From: Aquiflexum lacus
GTDB lineage: Bacteria; Bacteroidota; Bacteroidia; Cytophagales; Cyclobacteriaceae
Reading direction: 5' to 3'
Assembly: GCF_015476655.1 (NCBI RefSeq)
Contig: NZ_JABFHF010000015.1
Location: 1-64,000, forward strand
DNA length: 64,000 nt
The position numbers were made by a program, and so were the translations under genes. Position 1 is the first letter of the stretch; every line of letters starts with the position of its first letter. Shown piece by piece: positions 47,663 through 55,627 of this stretch. The notes below the pieces were generated by a model. The model did no database searches. It was not told where the DNA came from and saw nothing but the letters and a program-made list of their open reading frames with translations.

Positions 47663-47681
47663 AATGATTAATCTGGTATAA

Positions 47682-49079
47682 TTAGTCACCACCTCTGCTT
47701 CCGCCTCTTGCCCCGGAAGAAGATCTTGAATTGGTGGTCGAACTTCCTCTTGAAACTGTACCTGAACTTGACCTGCCGCTTGAGCTGGATTGTGGTCTCA
47801 TTGCGGGTTTGCTTTGTCTGTTGGAAGAGTTACTTCTCACAGCAGGCTGACTTTGTCTACTGGAAGAGTTACTTCTCACAGCTGGCTGACTTTTTTGAGA
47901 ACTTGCAGGTCTAGCCACTTGATTGGAAGCAGGTCTTGATTGCCTGGTAACCGAAGGACTGGCTGAGCCCCCACGATTAACTTGACTATTTTGAGAACTT
48001 CTATTGGTCACTGCAGGATTCCTGCTGGAATTTGAAGCCCTTGGAGCCGATTGTTGCTGCTGAACTCTATTCTGGCTTCCAACCTGAGTCTCTCTACTGG
48101 AATTCTGCCTATTTTGAACTTGTCCATTTCTGGATGGTGTCGCAGTGGAATTTCTAGAAGGGCTGGCAGCTGTTTGGTTTCCTGTTCTTACCTGTCTTGA
48201 TTCGCTCACACCTGCTTGAGAATTTCGACTTGGACTTTGAACGGTTCTGTTAGCAGTGCTAGTAGAACGATTTTGAGTTGCAGATCTTTGCTGATATTCT
48301 TGAGCAGAATACACTCTTGACGGTCTTGGGGCATTGCTGGCGGACCTATTTTCACTAACCTGAGGTCTGTAAACATTCAACCTGTTGTTTTGGACCACCG
48401 CTCTTCCGGGTCTCGATGAATCATTTATCTGATAGACTGGAACCCTTGTTCTAGTGACCCTTTCAATATCTCTTCTAGCAGGACCGGTAATGTAGGTATT
48501 GTTATTGTACACATAGGTGTTGTTGATTATAGTAGTTCTGTTATAGATATTCATAACATTGTAGTGAGGTACAAAATACCTATGGAAGTGTCTATGTCTA
48601 AATCTTCTTTGAGGAAGAAATACCCAATGTGCAGCAGGAGCGTAGAATGAAACATTGATTCCGACTCCAGGGCCTAAAGGAGCCCAACCATAATATCCGC
48701 CTCCTGTTCTCCAACTTACCCAAGCAGGCCCCCATTCATATCCGGGTATCCAAGCCCAGCCATAATAATTGGTGAAAAACCAGCGGCCATAATGAAATGG
48801 TGCCCATCCCCAAGAATAATTTGAAACCCAAGTATTACCGAAGTTTGTCATTTCCCAATACCCATTAGTTGCATATGGCTGAAAACCTTGGTCTACGTAA
48901 GGAACCCAAACATATCCATGTGCAGGATCCATGATCCAATCGCCGAAAGGACTAAGTTCATTGTAAAAGACCTGGAAGGAAATTCCGCTATGAGGTGATG
49001 CAGTCACATTTTGACTGAAAGCGATGCTCATGCCTAGCAAGAGTAAGAAGCTGTATCGGTAAATGGAGGACTTTTTCAT
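47682..49079 (-). CDS. Secreted Trp/Tyr-rich DUF6600-like protein with low-complexity tail
   Basis: 465 aa from the ATG at 49079; the open frame to 49127 precedes the signal peptide (MKKSSIYRYSFLLLLGMSIA). Residues about 30-190 are packed with Trp, Tyr and Gly (GYVWVPYVDQGFQPYATNGY, WGWAPFHYGRWFFTNYYGWA), the hallmark of DUF6600. The C-terminal 270 residues are Ser, Arg, Gln and Asn rich. A 13-residue unit built on QPAVRSNSSSRQ is repeated there. The tail ends in a Gly/Ser/Arg run. It is probably exported and possibly cell-surface associated. No catalytic function is known. The low-complexity tail is repeat-prone at the DNA level. Confidence 0.8.
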   Translation of the reverse strand: MKKSSIYRYSFLLLLGMSIAFSQNVTASPHSGISFQVFYNELSPFGDWIMDPAHGYVWVPYVDQGFQPYATNGYWEMTNFGNTWVSNYSWGWAPFHYGRWFFTNYYGWAWIPGYEWGPAWVSWRTGGGYYGWAPLGPGVGINVSFYAPAAHWVFLPQRRFRHRHFHRYFVPHYNVMNIYNRTTIINNTYVYNNNTYITGPARRDIERVTRTRVPVYQINDSSRPGRAVVQNNRLNVYRPQVSENRSASNAPRPSRVYSAQEYQQRSATQNRSTSTANRTVQSPSRNSQAGVSESRQVRTGNQTAASPSRNSTATPSRNGQVQNRQNSSRETQVGSQNRVQQQQSAPRASNSSRNPAVTNRSSQNSQVNRGGSASPSVTRQSRPASNQVARPASSQKSQPAVRSNSSSRQSQPAVRSNSSNRQSKPAMRPQSSSSGRSSSGTVSRGSSTTNSRSSSGARGGSRGGD

Positions 49080-49564
49080 AATAGAGTGGTTTTTGCGTTT
49101 GGGTGATTTTACGGCACACTCAAACAAAAAGTTTTAAAATAATATTAAGAAAAAGCAAATATATTTAGTAAAAACGTTTTAGCAATTTAATTAATTACAT
49201 TTAATGTAAAAATAATATAATATGTGTTTACACGATTAAATGGTTTTTACCACATTTCCTTTGTTCCTGAAAGTAGGAAGTTTGAAAGAGGAAATGTCAA
49301 TGAATGAAAGATGAGGGCGAATTGAAAAAAACAGGAAGTAGGAAGGTGTTCTCAGGGCAAGAAAATAGAAGGGGAGGTAATTGGGAAAGAGATTGTGGAG
49401 GAGATAGGGGAGAGCAAGGATAAGGGGTGAGTATTGAACATTCTAATTAGCGCAAGGAAGGTGATTTGAACCAACATTTAATAGGATTTAAGATCACTCG
49501 ATCTTTTTTAGTGAAAAATAATTGGATGACTTTTGAAAAGTAGAATGTAAAAAAAATCCGGTGG
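49080..49564. other. Gene-free spacer with purine-rich tract
   Basis: About 485 bp without a supported gene. The part next to the DUF6600 gene is AT rich and includes the palindrome AAAACGTTTT at 49171-49180. From about 49262 to 49440 the plus strand is strongly purine rich, with degenerate units such as GGAAGTAGGAAG near 49274 and 49342. Confidence 0.5.
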
Positions 49565-49744
49565 TCAGTTTCCGGATTTATTTTTTAGGGCATCAATTTT
49601 TTTAGCAATTTCTTCGGCTTCAGCCATCAGTCTATCCGCTTCAGTTCTGTTGCTGTGAGAAACTTTGTGTGCTTTTGAAAGCATAGAGGAATAAGATTCC
49701 TGAAGTTTCTCTATTTCTGATTTTTTCTTAAATAATCCAAACAT
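49565..49744 (-). CDS. Small Lacal_2735-type protein
   Basis: 59-aa open frame starting MFGLFKKKSEIEKLQESYSS with an ATG at 49744 and TGA at 49565. It is almost wholly helical and charged (DRLMAEAEEIAKKIDALKNK). The start MFGLFKKKxEIEKLQ matches the small Lacal_2735 family of Bacteroidota, which has no established function. It lies 49 bp downstream of the YwqK-repeat gene on the same strand and may be cotranscribed. Confidence 0.75.
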   Translation of the reverse strand: MFGLFKKKSEIEKLQESYSSMLSKAHKVSHSNRTEADRLMAEAEEIAKKIDALKNKSGN

Positions 49745-49793
49745 GTTTTTATTTTTAGAACAAGCCTAGAGATAAAGTGTTTTGAAAAATAAA

Positions 49794-51377
49794 TCAATAT
49801 TTGAATTGAATGACGTTTGCAGGTTGACTTTCCTCTACAATTTCATCATTTTTAAAGTTGATGATTTGTTCCAATCTTCCACTTAGGTTATAATATTTCC
49901 AAGGTCCTTCTTTTTTTCCATCAACCATTTTTCCTTCAGAGGCTTTTCTGCCATTTTCATGGTAGTATGTCCATGTTCCTTCAGGTTTTCCACTTTTGTA
50001 AGTTCCTTCAGACTCTTTAGATCCATCTACGTAATAGGTGATCCTGACGCCATCACCTTCATTTAATGTACCTTTATCCAAGGTCTTTGAACCATCATAA
50101 GAAAAATAGTCGCCCACATTGATCAATCTTCCATTGCTCCAAAATTCTTCTTGGGTCAGTTGCTTATTGTCATAGAACAATCCCCAAGTTCCATCTTCAA
50201 AACCCAGAAAATAACTACCCACCGATTTCAATTGGCCTCCGTCATAATAATAAAACCATTGTCCGTTTTCAGATCCAAGGGTGTATTCTCCTTCCGCAAT
50301 GAGAATTCCGATTTTATTAAAATATTTCCAAAGTCCGGATTTAAGATCGTTTTTGTATTCACCTATAGAATAGATTTTTCCTTCGGGAAAGAAGCTTTTC
50401 CAAAGACCATCTTTAGCGCCATTGGTATATTGTCCTTGGACGGAGGGGTTGCCATTGGAATGGAATTCTAGGTATTCCCCAATCGGTAAGCCAAGCTCAT
50501 AAGTCTTTCTTTTGGATAATGATCGGTTAGGATAAAATTCCTCCCAAGTACCTACCGGCAAATCATTTTCATATTTTTCTGATCTGGCAAGTCTTTTGTT
50601 TTCATAAAAATATTTCCACTGTCCTGTTTTAATGCCATTATCAGTATAATATTTTTCTGACTCCACTGTTTTGGTACCAGGAAAGAACGTAGTCCATTTC
50701 CCTACTTTTCTCCCATCTGCAAATTCGCCTTTCTCTATCACCATGTTCCCAAAAGTATATCGGGTAAAGGGTCCATGAGGTTTATTGTTTTTATAATTGA
50801 CCTGTACCATCAATTCACCCCCTATAGCGTATTCGACATAAGGACCCTCTATGTTATCATTATTAAAATTCCGAACCACTGCCAAATCCCCATTGTTGTA
50901 AAAAGTGACCCATTTTCCATGTTTTTTTCCATTGAGGTATTGTCCTTCTATCTTAACCTGACGGGGATTAAAATATTCCGGTTGATTTACCCTGCCATAA
51001 TACTCTTTGTAGGGACCAACAGGGATACTGTCATTGAATACCATTTCAATTATTTGGGCACCTGATTGGTCATATTCTTTGTAAATACCGGTGAGTTTAT
51101 TGTCCCTATATTCAGCCTCAACATTACGGTTGTTGTTGGAAAAAAACTTTACGGCCAAACCTTCCCTTTTACCATTAGAAAAGTTAATAGTTTGAACCAA
51201 AGTATTGGTTCGAGGATTTTGAAATTTCCAAAGACCTTCCATTGCTCCGTTTCTCAAAACCCCAATGCCTACCAAAGTCGAATCGGCATTGTAAAGGGAT
51301 ACCATATTGGTATTGTTTTGGGCAAATGTTGCAAAACTAAGGATTTGGAAAACGATTAATCCAAAAATATATTTCAT
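49794..51377 (-). CDS. Secreted YwqK/MORN-type repeat protein
   Basis: 527 aa. After a signal peptide (MKYIFGLIVFQILSFATFAQ) the chain is built almost entirely of about 20-23-residue repeats of the form Y-x-N-G-x-x-x-G-x-W-x-x-Y, for example YENDLPVGTWEEFYPNRSLS and YKSGKPEGTWTYYHENGRKA. At least 15 copies are visible. Such repeats occur in MORN and YwqK antitoxin-like proteins. In Bacteroidota they are usually long, exported and of unknown function. A toxin-antitoxin role is not supported: no toxin gene is beside it and it carries a leader. Confidence 0.85.
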   Translation of the reverse strand: MKYIFGLIVFQILSFATFAQNNTNMVSLYNADSTLVGIGVLRNGAMEGLWKFQNPRTNTLVQTINFSNGKREGLAVKFFSNNNRNVEAEYRDNKLTGIYKEYDQSGAQIIEMVFNDSIPVGPYKEYYGRVNQPEYFNPRQVKIEGQYLNGKKHGKWVTFYNNGDLAVVRNFNNDNIEGPYVEYAIGGELMVQVNYKNNKPHGPFTRYTFGNMVIEKGEFADGRKVGKWTTFFPGTKTVESEKYYTDNGIKTGQWKYFYENKRLARSEKYENDLPVGTWEEFYPNRSLSKRKTYELGLPIGEYLEFHSNGNPSVQGQYTNGAKDGLWKSFFPEGKIYSIGEYKNDLKSGLWKYFNKIGILIAEGEYTLGSENGQWFYYYDGGQLKSVGSYFLGFEDGTWGLFYDNKQLTQEEFWSNGRLINVGDYFSYDGSKTLDKGTLNEGDGVRITYYVDGSKESEGTYKSGKPEGTWTYYHENGRKASEGKMVDGKKEGPWKYYNLSGRLEQIINFKNDEIVEESQPANVIQFKY

Positions 51378-51462
51378 AAAGCGAGATTTCTGGTTGTAGT
51401 AAATAACGAGATGCTGTTAAGGTCGGTTCTAAATTAGCTTAATTTGTGAAATAAGGAAAGTT

Positions 51463-52011
51463 TTAGTAATGATTATCAAAGATAAATGTAATTTCTTTTT
51501 TTAAAATAGAATATGTTTTTTGAAAGTCCCTGTATGGTTCTAGTCTTTTGTAAATTTGAATGAAATCTGATGTAGGGTTTATATGCCCAATTTTTTTGGA
51601 AGGAGTCTTACGAATGATTTTTTTATAATCCCATGGAGATTTTTGGTCGGAAACCACATAATGTTTTAACATTCGGTCGATAGAATCTTTCATTATGATA
51701 GAAGTGTTTTTTCCATATAAAACGAAAATATAAAGTCCGTTTCCCCACCAATTTAAGATTCTGATATTAAAGGCAGTTTCAAGATTGAAATCCCTGACAA
51801 TATCAAGAACCTGATAGGGACAATCGTCTAGTCTGTAACCATTTGTGATTTTAGTGCCTTTGGAAGACCCATGTATCAAAGAGAGTTCTTGTTGTGGTAA
51901 TTCACCGGCGAGTTGCTCAAAAAGTTGTATATATAAATCTGTTTGTTCTTTGATTCGATGGTAAAGGACAGGGTCGAAAATTAGGTCAAGGTCAAAATTT
52001 GATTCAGGCAT
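51463..52011 (-). CDS. Unknown cytoplasmic protein coupled to fabH
   Basis: 182 aa without leader or membrane segment. Notable conserved-looking parts are YRLDDCPYQVLDIVRDF and NIRILNWWGNGLYIFVLYG. The C-terminal half is basic and predicted helical. I do not recognise the family with confidence; the WWGNGLYIF block resembles small uncharacterised and immunity-type domains in Firmicutes. The start is three bases past the fabH stop, so it is almost certainly translated from the same message. No toxin gene is adjacent, so an immunity role is not supported. Confidence 0.6.
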   Translation of the reverse strand: MPESNFDLDLIFDPVLYHRIKEQTDLYIQLFEQLAGELPQQELSLIHGSSKGTKITNGYRLDDCPYQVLDIVRDFNLETAFNIRILNWWGNGLYIFVLYGKNTSIIMKDSIDRMLKHYVVSDQKSPWDYKKIIRKTPSKKIGHINPTSDFIQIYKRLEPYRDFQKTYSILKKEITFIFDNHY

Positions 52012-52014
52012 TTT

Positions 52015-53013
52015 CTACCAATTCAATAATGCAGAGGCCCAAGCAAAACCACTTCCAAACGCCGCCAAACAAACCAAATCCCCTTCCTTTATTCGGCCTT
52101 GTTCCCAAGCCTGACTTAATGCAATAGGTATGGTTCCTGCTGTGGTATTTCCCAAATACATGATGTTATTGAAAACTTTTTCGTCAGGTAGCCCCATTTT
52201 TTGTTGGATATAGTTGCTGATTCTCAGGTTAGCCTGATGTGGTACCAATAAATCAATTTCAGATTTATCTTTACCGTTAGCTTTCAAAGCTTCGTCTATG
52301 ACTTCCTGAAATCTGACAATGGCATGTTTGAAAACCGCATTTCCGTTCATTTTGAGGAAGAAGTCTCCTCTCTCTATGAGTTCAGCAGAAACTCTCACCT
52401 TATTGCTACTGCTTGGTGCAATGCAATATAATTCTTCTGCATGCGCACCGTCGGCATGAAGGTGGGTAGAAAGAATTCCCGGTTCATCAGCCTCTACAGC
52501 ACTCAATACAGCGGCCCCGGCACCGTCAGCAAATATGACTGCGCTCGATCGGCCTTCGTCACTTTTGTCCAAAGCAGAAGATTGGATCTCTGCACCAACT
52601 ACAAGTATATTTTTGTACATGCCTGTTTTGATAAACTGATCTGCTACCGACAAGGCATAGATGAATCCTGAGCAGGCATTTCTGATATCAAGGGCGCCAA
52701 TACCGTTCATTCCCAATTCTCTTTGTAGCAGTACGCCATTTCCAGGTAAAAAATAATCGGAAGTGATGGTGGCAAAAACTATAAAATCAATGTCTTTGGC
52801 TAACAAGCCGGCTCTTTCCAAAGCCATCTTGGAAGCGGTCACTGACATACTGGTTACTGTATCTTTTCCAGGCGTAAACCATCTTCTTTCATGAATCCCC
52901 GTCCTCTCTACAATCCAATCATCATTGGTGTTCATGATTGTAGAGAGGTATTCATTGGTGATGATGTTCTCAGGAACATAATGTCCTACACCGATTATTC
53001 TGGATTTTTTCAT
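52015..53013 (-). CDS. Beta-ketoacyl-ACP synthase III (FabH-like)
   Basis: 332 aa. Thiolase fold with catalytic triad Cys114 (DIRNACSGFIYAL), His259 (PHQANLRI) and Asn289 (GNTTAGTIPIAL). ERTGIHERRW and the last conserved block AFGSGFAWASALLNW are also typical. It starts fatty-acid chains by condensing an acyl-CoA with malonyl-ACP. It is not beside plsX or other fab genes, so it may be a second KAS III copy with another primer preference. It shares an operon with the unknown 182-aa gene. Confidence 0.93.
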   Translation of the reverse strand: MKKSRIIGVGHYVPENIITNEYLSTIMNTNDDWIVERTGIHERRWFTPGKDTVTSMSVTASKMALERAGLLAKDIDFIVFATITSDYFLPGNGVLLQRELGMNGIGALDIRNACSGFIYALSVADQFIKTGMYKNILVVGAEIQSSALDKSDEGRSSAVIFADGAGAAVLSAVEADEPGILSTHLHADGAHAEELYCIAPSSSNKVRVSAELIERGDFFLKMNGNAVFKHAIVRFQEVIDEALKANGKDKSEIDLLVPHQANLRISNYIQQKMGLPDEKVFNNIMYLGNTTAGTIPIALSQAWEQGRIKEGDLVCLAAFGSGFAWASALLNW

Positions 53014-53484
53014 ATATGGTTTGTTTTGGGCAAGTATTATATATTAAAGATTCATTACTACAAATTTCAACTTTCTTTTCTAAATCCTTTAAGAATAATG
53101 ATAAATGGTTTATCCCAAACAAATTAATTCTATACTTATTAATTGTGAGTATAAATTTTTAACAAGTTCATTTTAAGAAAAATGAACCTTTTAATAAATA
53201 TTTAATAATCATTATCTATTAATTGTAAAAAAAAACATTAAAAATTAAATATTAAATTATAATAATTATATTTTAATTTAATTAATTTTTTTATTTAAAC
53301 TATTTTTAATCCTTTAAAAGATAATAAATACCTTTTATGTATTTAACATTAAATTATCACATAGTATAGTGGTTGGCTATTTTAGGTAATGTTTTTTTTT
53401 ATATATTTGAAATATTATTTTAAACACATAAAAAAGTATTTTGTAATTCACTTATTCTTTATTAATTATTTAAATCAAATTATT
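53014..53484. other. Very AT-rich intergenic region
   Basis: About 470 bp without a gene, extremely AT rich, between the divergent fabH and the first lipoprotein gene. An open frame from 53389 is only the 5' extension of the lipoprotein ORF. I see no clean TAnnTTTG box. Confidence 0.55.
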
Positions 53485-54582
53485 ATGAGAAAGTTTCAAT
53501 TTCCATTAGTAGCCTTTTTTGTTGGCTTGTTGTTTTTAGTATCCTGTAATCAGGAGGAAGATATCACCCCTCAGGTGAATATAGAGGAGGGTCAAGTTTC
53601 CCTCTCAATGGTAAATCTATTATCAAATAGTAAACCTATTAATGCTAGAGTGTTGGATTATAATCCAGCTAGTCCTTTTTGTAGTCCTGAAGCAGAAATT
53701 GTTGTGACCAATATTCCTGCTGAACAAAGAAGGATAACATTTATCGCAAAAATTGTTGATTCTGAAGGCGATTTAATTGGCTATAAATTTCGCGCAAGAA
53801 ATGCAACTAATGCAGCGATAAGCGATGTAGAAGTTAGGCAGGGAGGTAATGTTATTTGGTCCTCTCCTACTTTGGGGGCATTTACAGAAGTTTTCTTTTT
53901 GACACCAAGTCCAATTGCAGGTGTAAGCATGTTTTGGGATGGAGGTAGTGTAGGCACTGCATCCACAAATGAAAACGAAACTGTGGCTTGTGAATCAGAC
54001 CCTTGCGAGTTTGTGTCTTTCGCACACTCTGCTCCTTCTGTATTTGATGTGTATTTTGTTCCTACTGGCGGTGGGGCTACAATTATTGAGGAAAATGTTT
54101 CAAGTACTTCAACTTTAGTTTTAACAATTCCTTTGGAAGAATATACTGTTTGGGTAACTAACTTTGATGATGGTTCAGCTGATCCTTACAATAATCTTCC
54201 TGACTTCGCTAACGAAATTTTTATGGTTGGAAGCAGTGTTATAGATTACTCTGCTGTGAAAAACGGTACAGTCGTAGTAGAAAACCCTTATGCCGCAGTA
54301 ATGGTGGCAAATAACTACCAGTTGGATGGGGTTCCCGAATTGGGAGGTAATCCACTTTTATTGGCTTCAGGTGATCAATATTATCTGATTTATACTAAGG
54401 CTGATCCTTCATTGACTTTAGCTATCACAGATATCAGAGGAGATGCGCAGGATCAGATTTTAAGTGCAATTGATGCCAATCAACAATACAGATTTCTGTT
54501 GTGTCTGGATTCAACTTTGGATATCACAGTAGAATCAGTATTTGATGATTTACCAAATGATGTGATTATCGACGGAAACTAA
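53485..54582 (+). CDS. DUF4397-type surface lipoprotein
   Basis: 365 aa from the ATG at 53485; the frame is open from 53389 but that is AT-rich leader. Lipobox FLVSC (Cys near 21). Soon after come a PINARVLD motif and a CSP motif, shared in outline with the next two lipoproteins. The middle and C-terminal parts look like DUF4397: a VSFAHSAPSVFDVYFVPTGG strand set, YTVWVTNFDDG and NPYAAVMVANNY. It ends FLLCLDSTLDITVES and then VIIDGN. Probably anchored to the outer membrane and exposed. Role unknown. A terminator follows it. Confidence 0.75.
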   Translation: MRKFQFPLVAFFVGLLFLVSCNQEEDITPQVNIEEGQVSLSMVNLLSNSKPINARVLDYNPASPFCSPEAEIVVTNIPAEQRRITFIAKIVDSEGDLIGYKFRARNATNAAISDVEVRQGGNVIWSSPTLGAFTEVFFLTPSPIAGVSMFWDGGSVGTASTNENETVACESDPCEFVSFAHSAPSVFDVYFVPTGGGATIIEENVSSTSTLVLTIPLEEYTVWVTNFDDGSADPYNNLPDFANEIFMVGSSVIDYSAVKNGTVVVENPYAAVMVANNYQLDGVPELGGNPLLLASGDQYYLIYTKADPSLTLAITDIRGDAQDQILSAIDANQQYRFLLCLDSTLDITVESVFDDLPNDVIIDGN

Positions 54583-54600
54583 TTTGTCAAAATTCCAAAA

Positions 54601-54640
54601 AGAAAAGTTCGCCATACGGTGGACTTTTCTTTCTTTTTTT
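54601..54640 (+). terminator. Terminator after the DUF4397 lipoprotein gene
   Basis: AGAAAAGTTC and GACTTTTCT arms form a near-perfect stem around a short GC-containing loop, with a T-rich run. It separates the first and second lipoprotein genes. Confidence 0.75.
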
Positions 54641-54660
54641 AACCTAAAAAAAACAAAGAT

Positions 54661-55428
54661 ATGATATACTTTAAAAAGTGTTCGTGGATTTTTCATTTTG
54701 TTGCCATTCTTTTATTGTTCAACATCTCATGTTCTGATGGTTTAGATGAAGATTTAAATGATTTTATTGAAGAAGATACCGAGTTTGGAAAATTAGGACT
54801 TGTAATTAATCTCAAAAATTTAATAAATTCTCCAGATCCATTAACTTCCAGAATTTTGGAGGATTTATATTGTCCATCTCCCCAAAAACCGAGTAATAGA
54901 ATACCAAATCTGTTTAAGGTATTTTTTGTGGAGACCAATAGAAAAGACACTTTGATTTTCGAAAACAGGCGGTTTGGATTGGAAGAATTTGATATTCCTT
55001 TTGGTGATTATAAAATCATTGCAACCAATAATAAAAAAATTGAATTGCCGGTCCAATCTCATGAATTATATTTCTATGGGGAATTATCAGTAAAGTACCA
55101 AGTATCAGGAATACAAGAAATTGAGGTTCCAATCAAAAATCCATATGCACAAATATTGGTTTCACCTTACTTTTTGAAGCCTGAAACAAACCCGAAATTC
55201 AATGGTGAAAATATGTATAAATCAGGTTCTTGGTTTACAACATATTCTATTCCTGATATAAATGACCGTGTAGAAATTGAAAATAAGAATGGTTCAAAGT
55301 TGGAATTTAATCCAAAAATTAATGCTGGTGCTACAATGACTTTCCAAACCTGCCTTGATCCTGTCACAGGAGAATTCATTATTCAGCAAGTTATGAGTTT
55401 AATGACCTTGGACATTGTTATCAATTAG
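54661..55428 (+). CDS. Lipoprotein, distant paralogue of the DUF4397 protein
   Basis: 255 aa. Leader with FNISC lipobox (Cys near 24). It shares several spaced motifs with the previous lipoprotein: SRILEDLYCPSP against NARVLD with a CSP, KNPYAQILVSPY against NPYAAVMVANNY, and TCLDPVTGEF with terminal DIVIN against LCLD and VIIDGN. A DUF4397-like fold is therefore likely, shortened by about 110 residues in the middle. Probably surface located. No function can be named. Confidence 0.65.
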   Translation: MIYFKKCSWIFHFVAILLLFNISCSDGLDEDLNDFIEEDTEFGKLGLVINLKNLINSPDPLTSRILEDLYCPSPQKPSNRIPNLFKVFFVETNRKDTLIFENRRFGLEEFDIPFGDYKIIATNNKKIELPVQSHELYFYGELSVKYQVSGIQEIEVPIKNPYAQILVSPYFLKPETNPKFNGENMYKSGSWFTTYSIPDINDRVEIENKNGSKLEFNPKINAGATMTFQTCLDPVTGEFIIQQVMSLMTLDIVIN

Positions 55429-55627
55429 ATCAAATATTTAATTTTAACTATAAAATCAAACATTTCATTAAAAAACAAAAACCATTTATCTTTTCCTGCT
55501 ATTGCAGAAGGGCTACAAGAATTTCGGTAAATTCTTTTGGGCTGTTTGTGTAGGGTACCAATAATTAAATTGGGGAAATTATTCTAATCATTCAGACAAT
55601 TTTAAATTCTTCTAAATAACAATAGCA

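Noticed and set aside
49170-49181. Third possible LacI-type operator near the DUF6600 gene
   Set aside because: It has the AAAACGTTTT core but the outer arms do not keep the 22-bp symmetry and it is far from PUL 2. It may be chance in AT-rich DNA.
49794-51377. YwqK-type toxin-antitoxin system
   Set aside because: The protein has a signal peptide and no adjacent toxin gene. The repeats alone do not make it an antitoxin.
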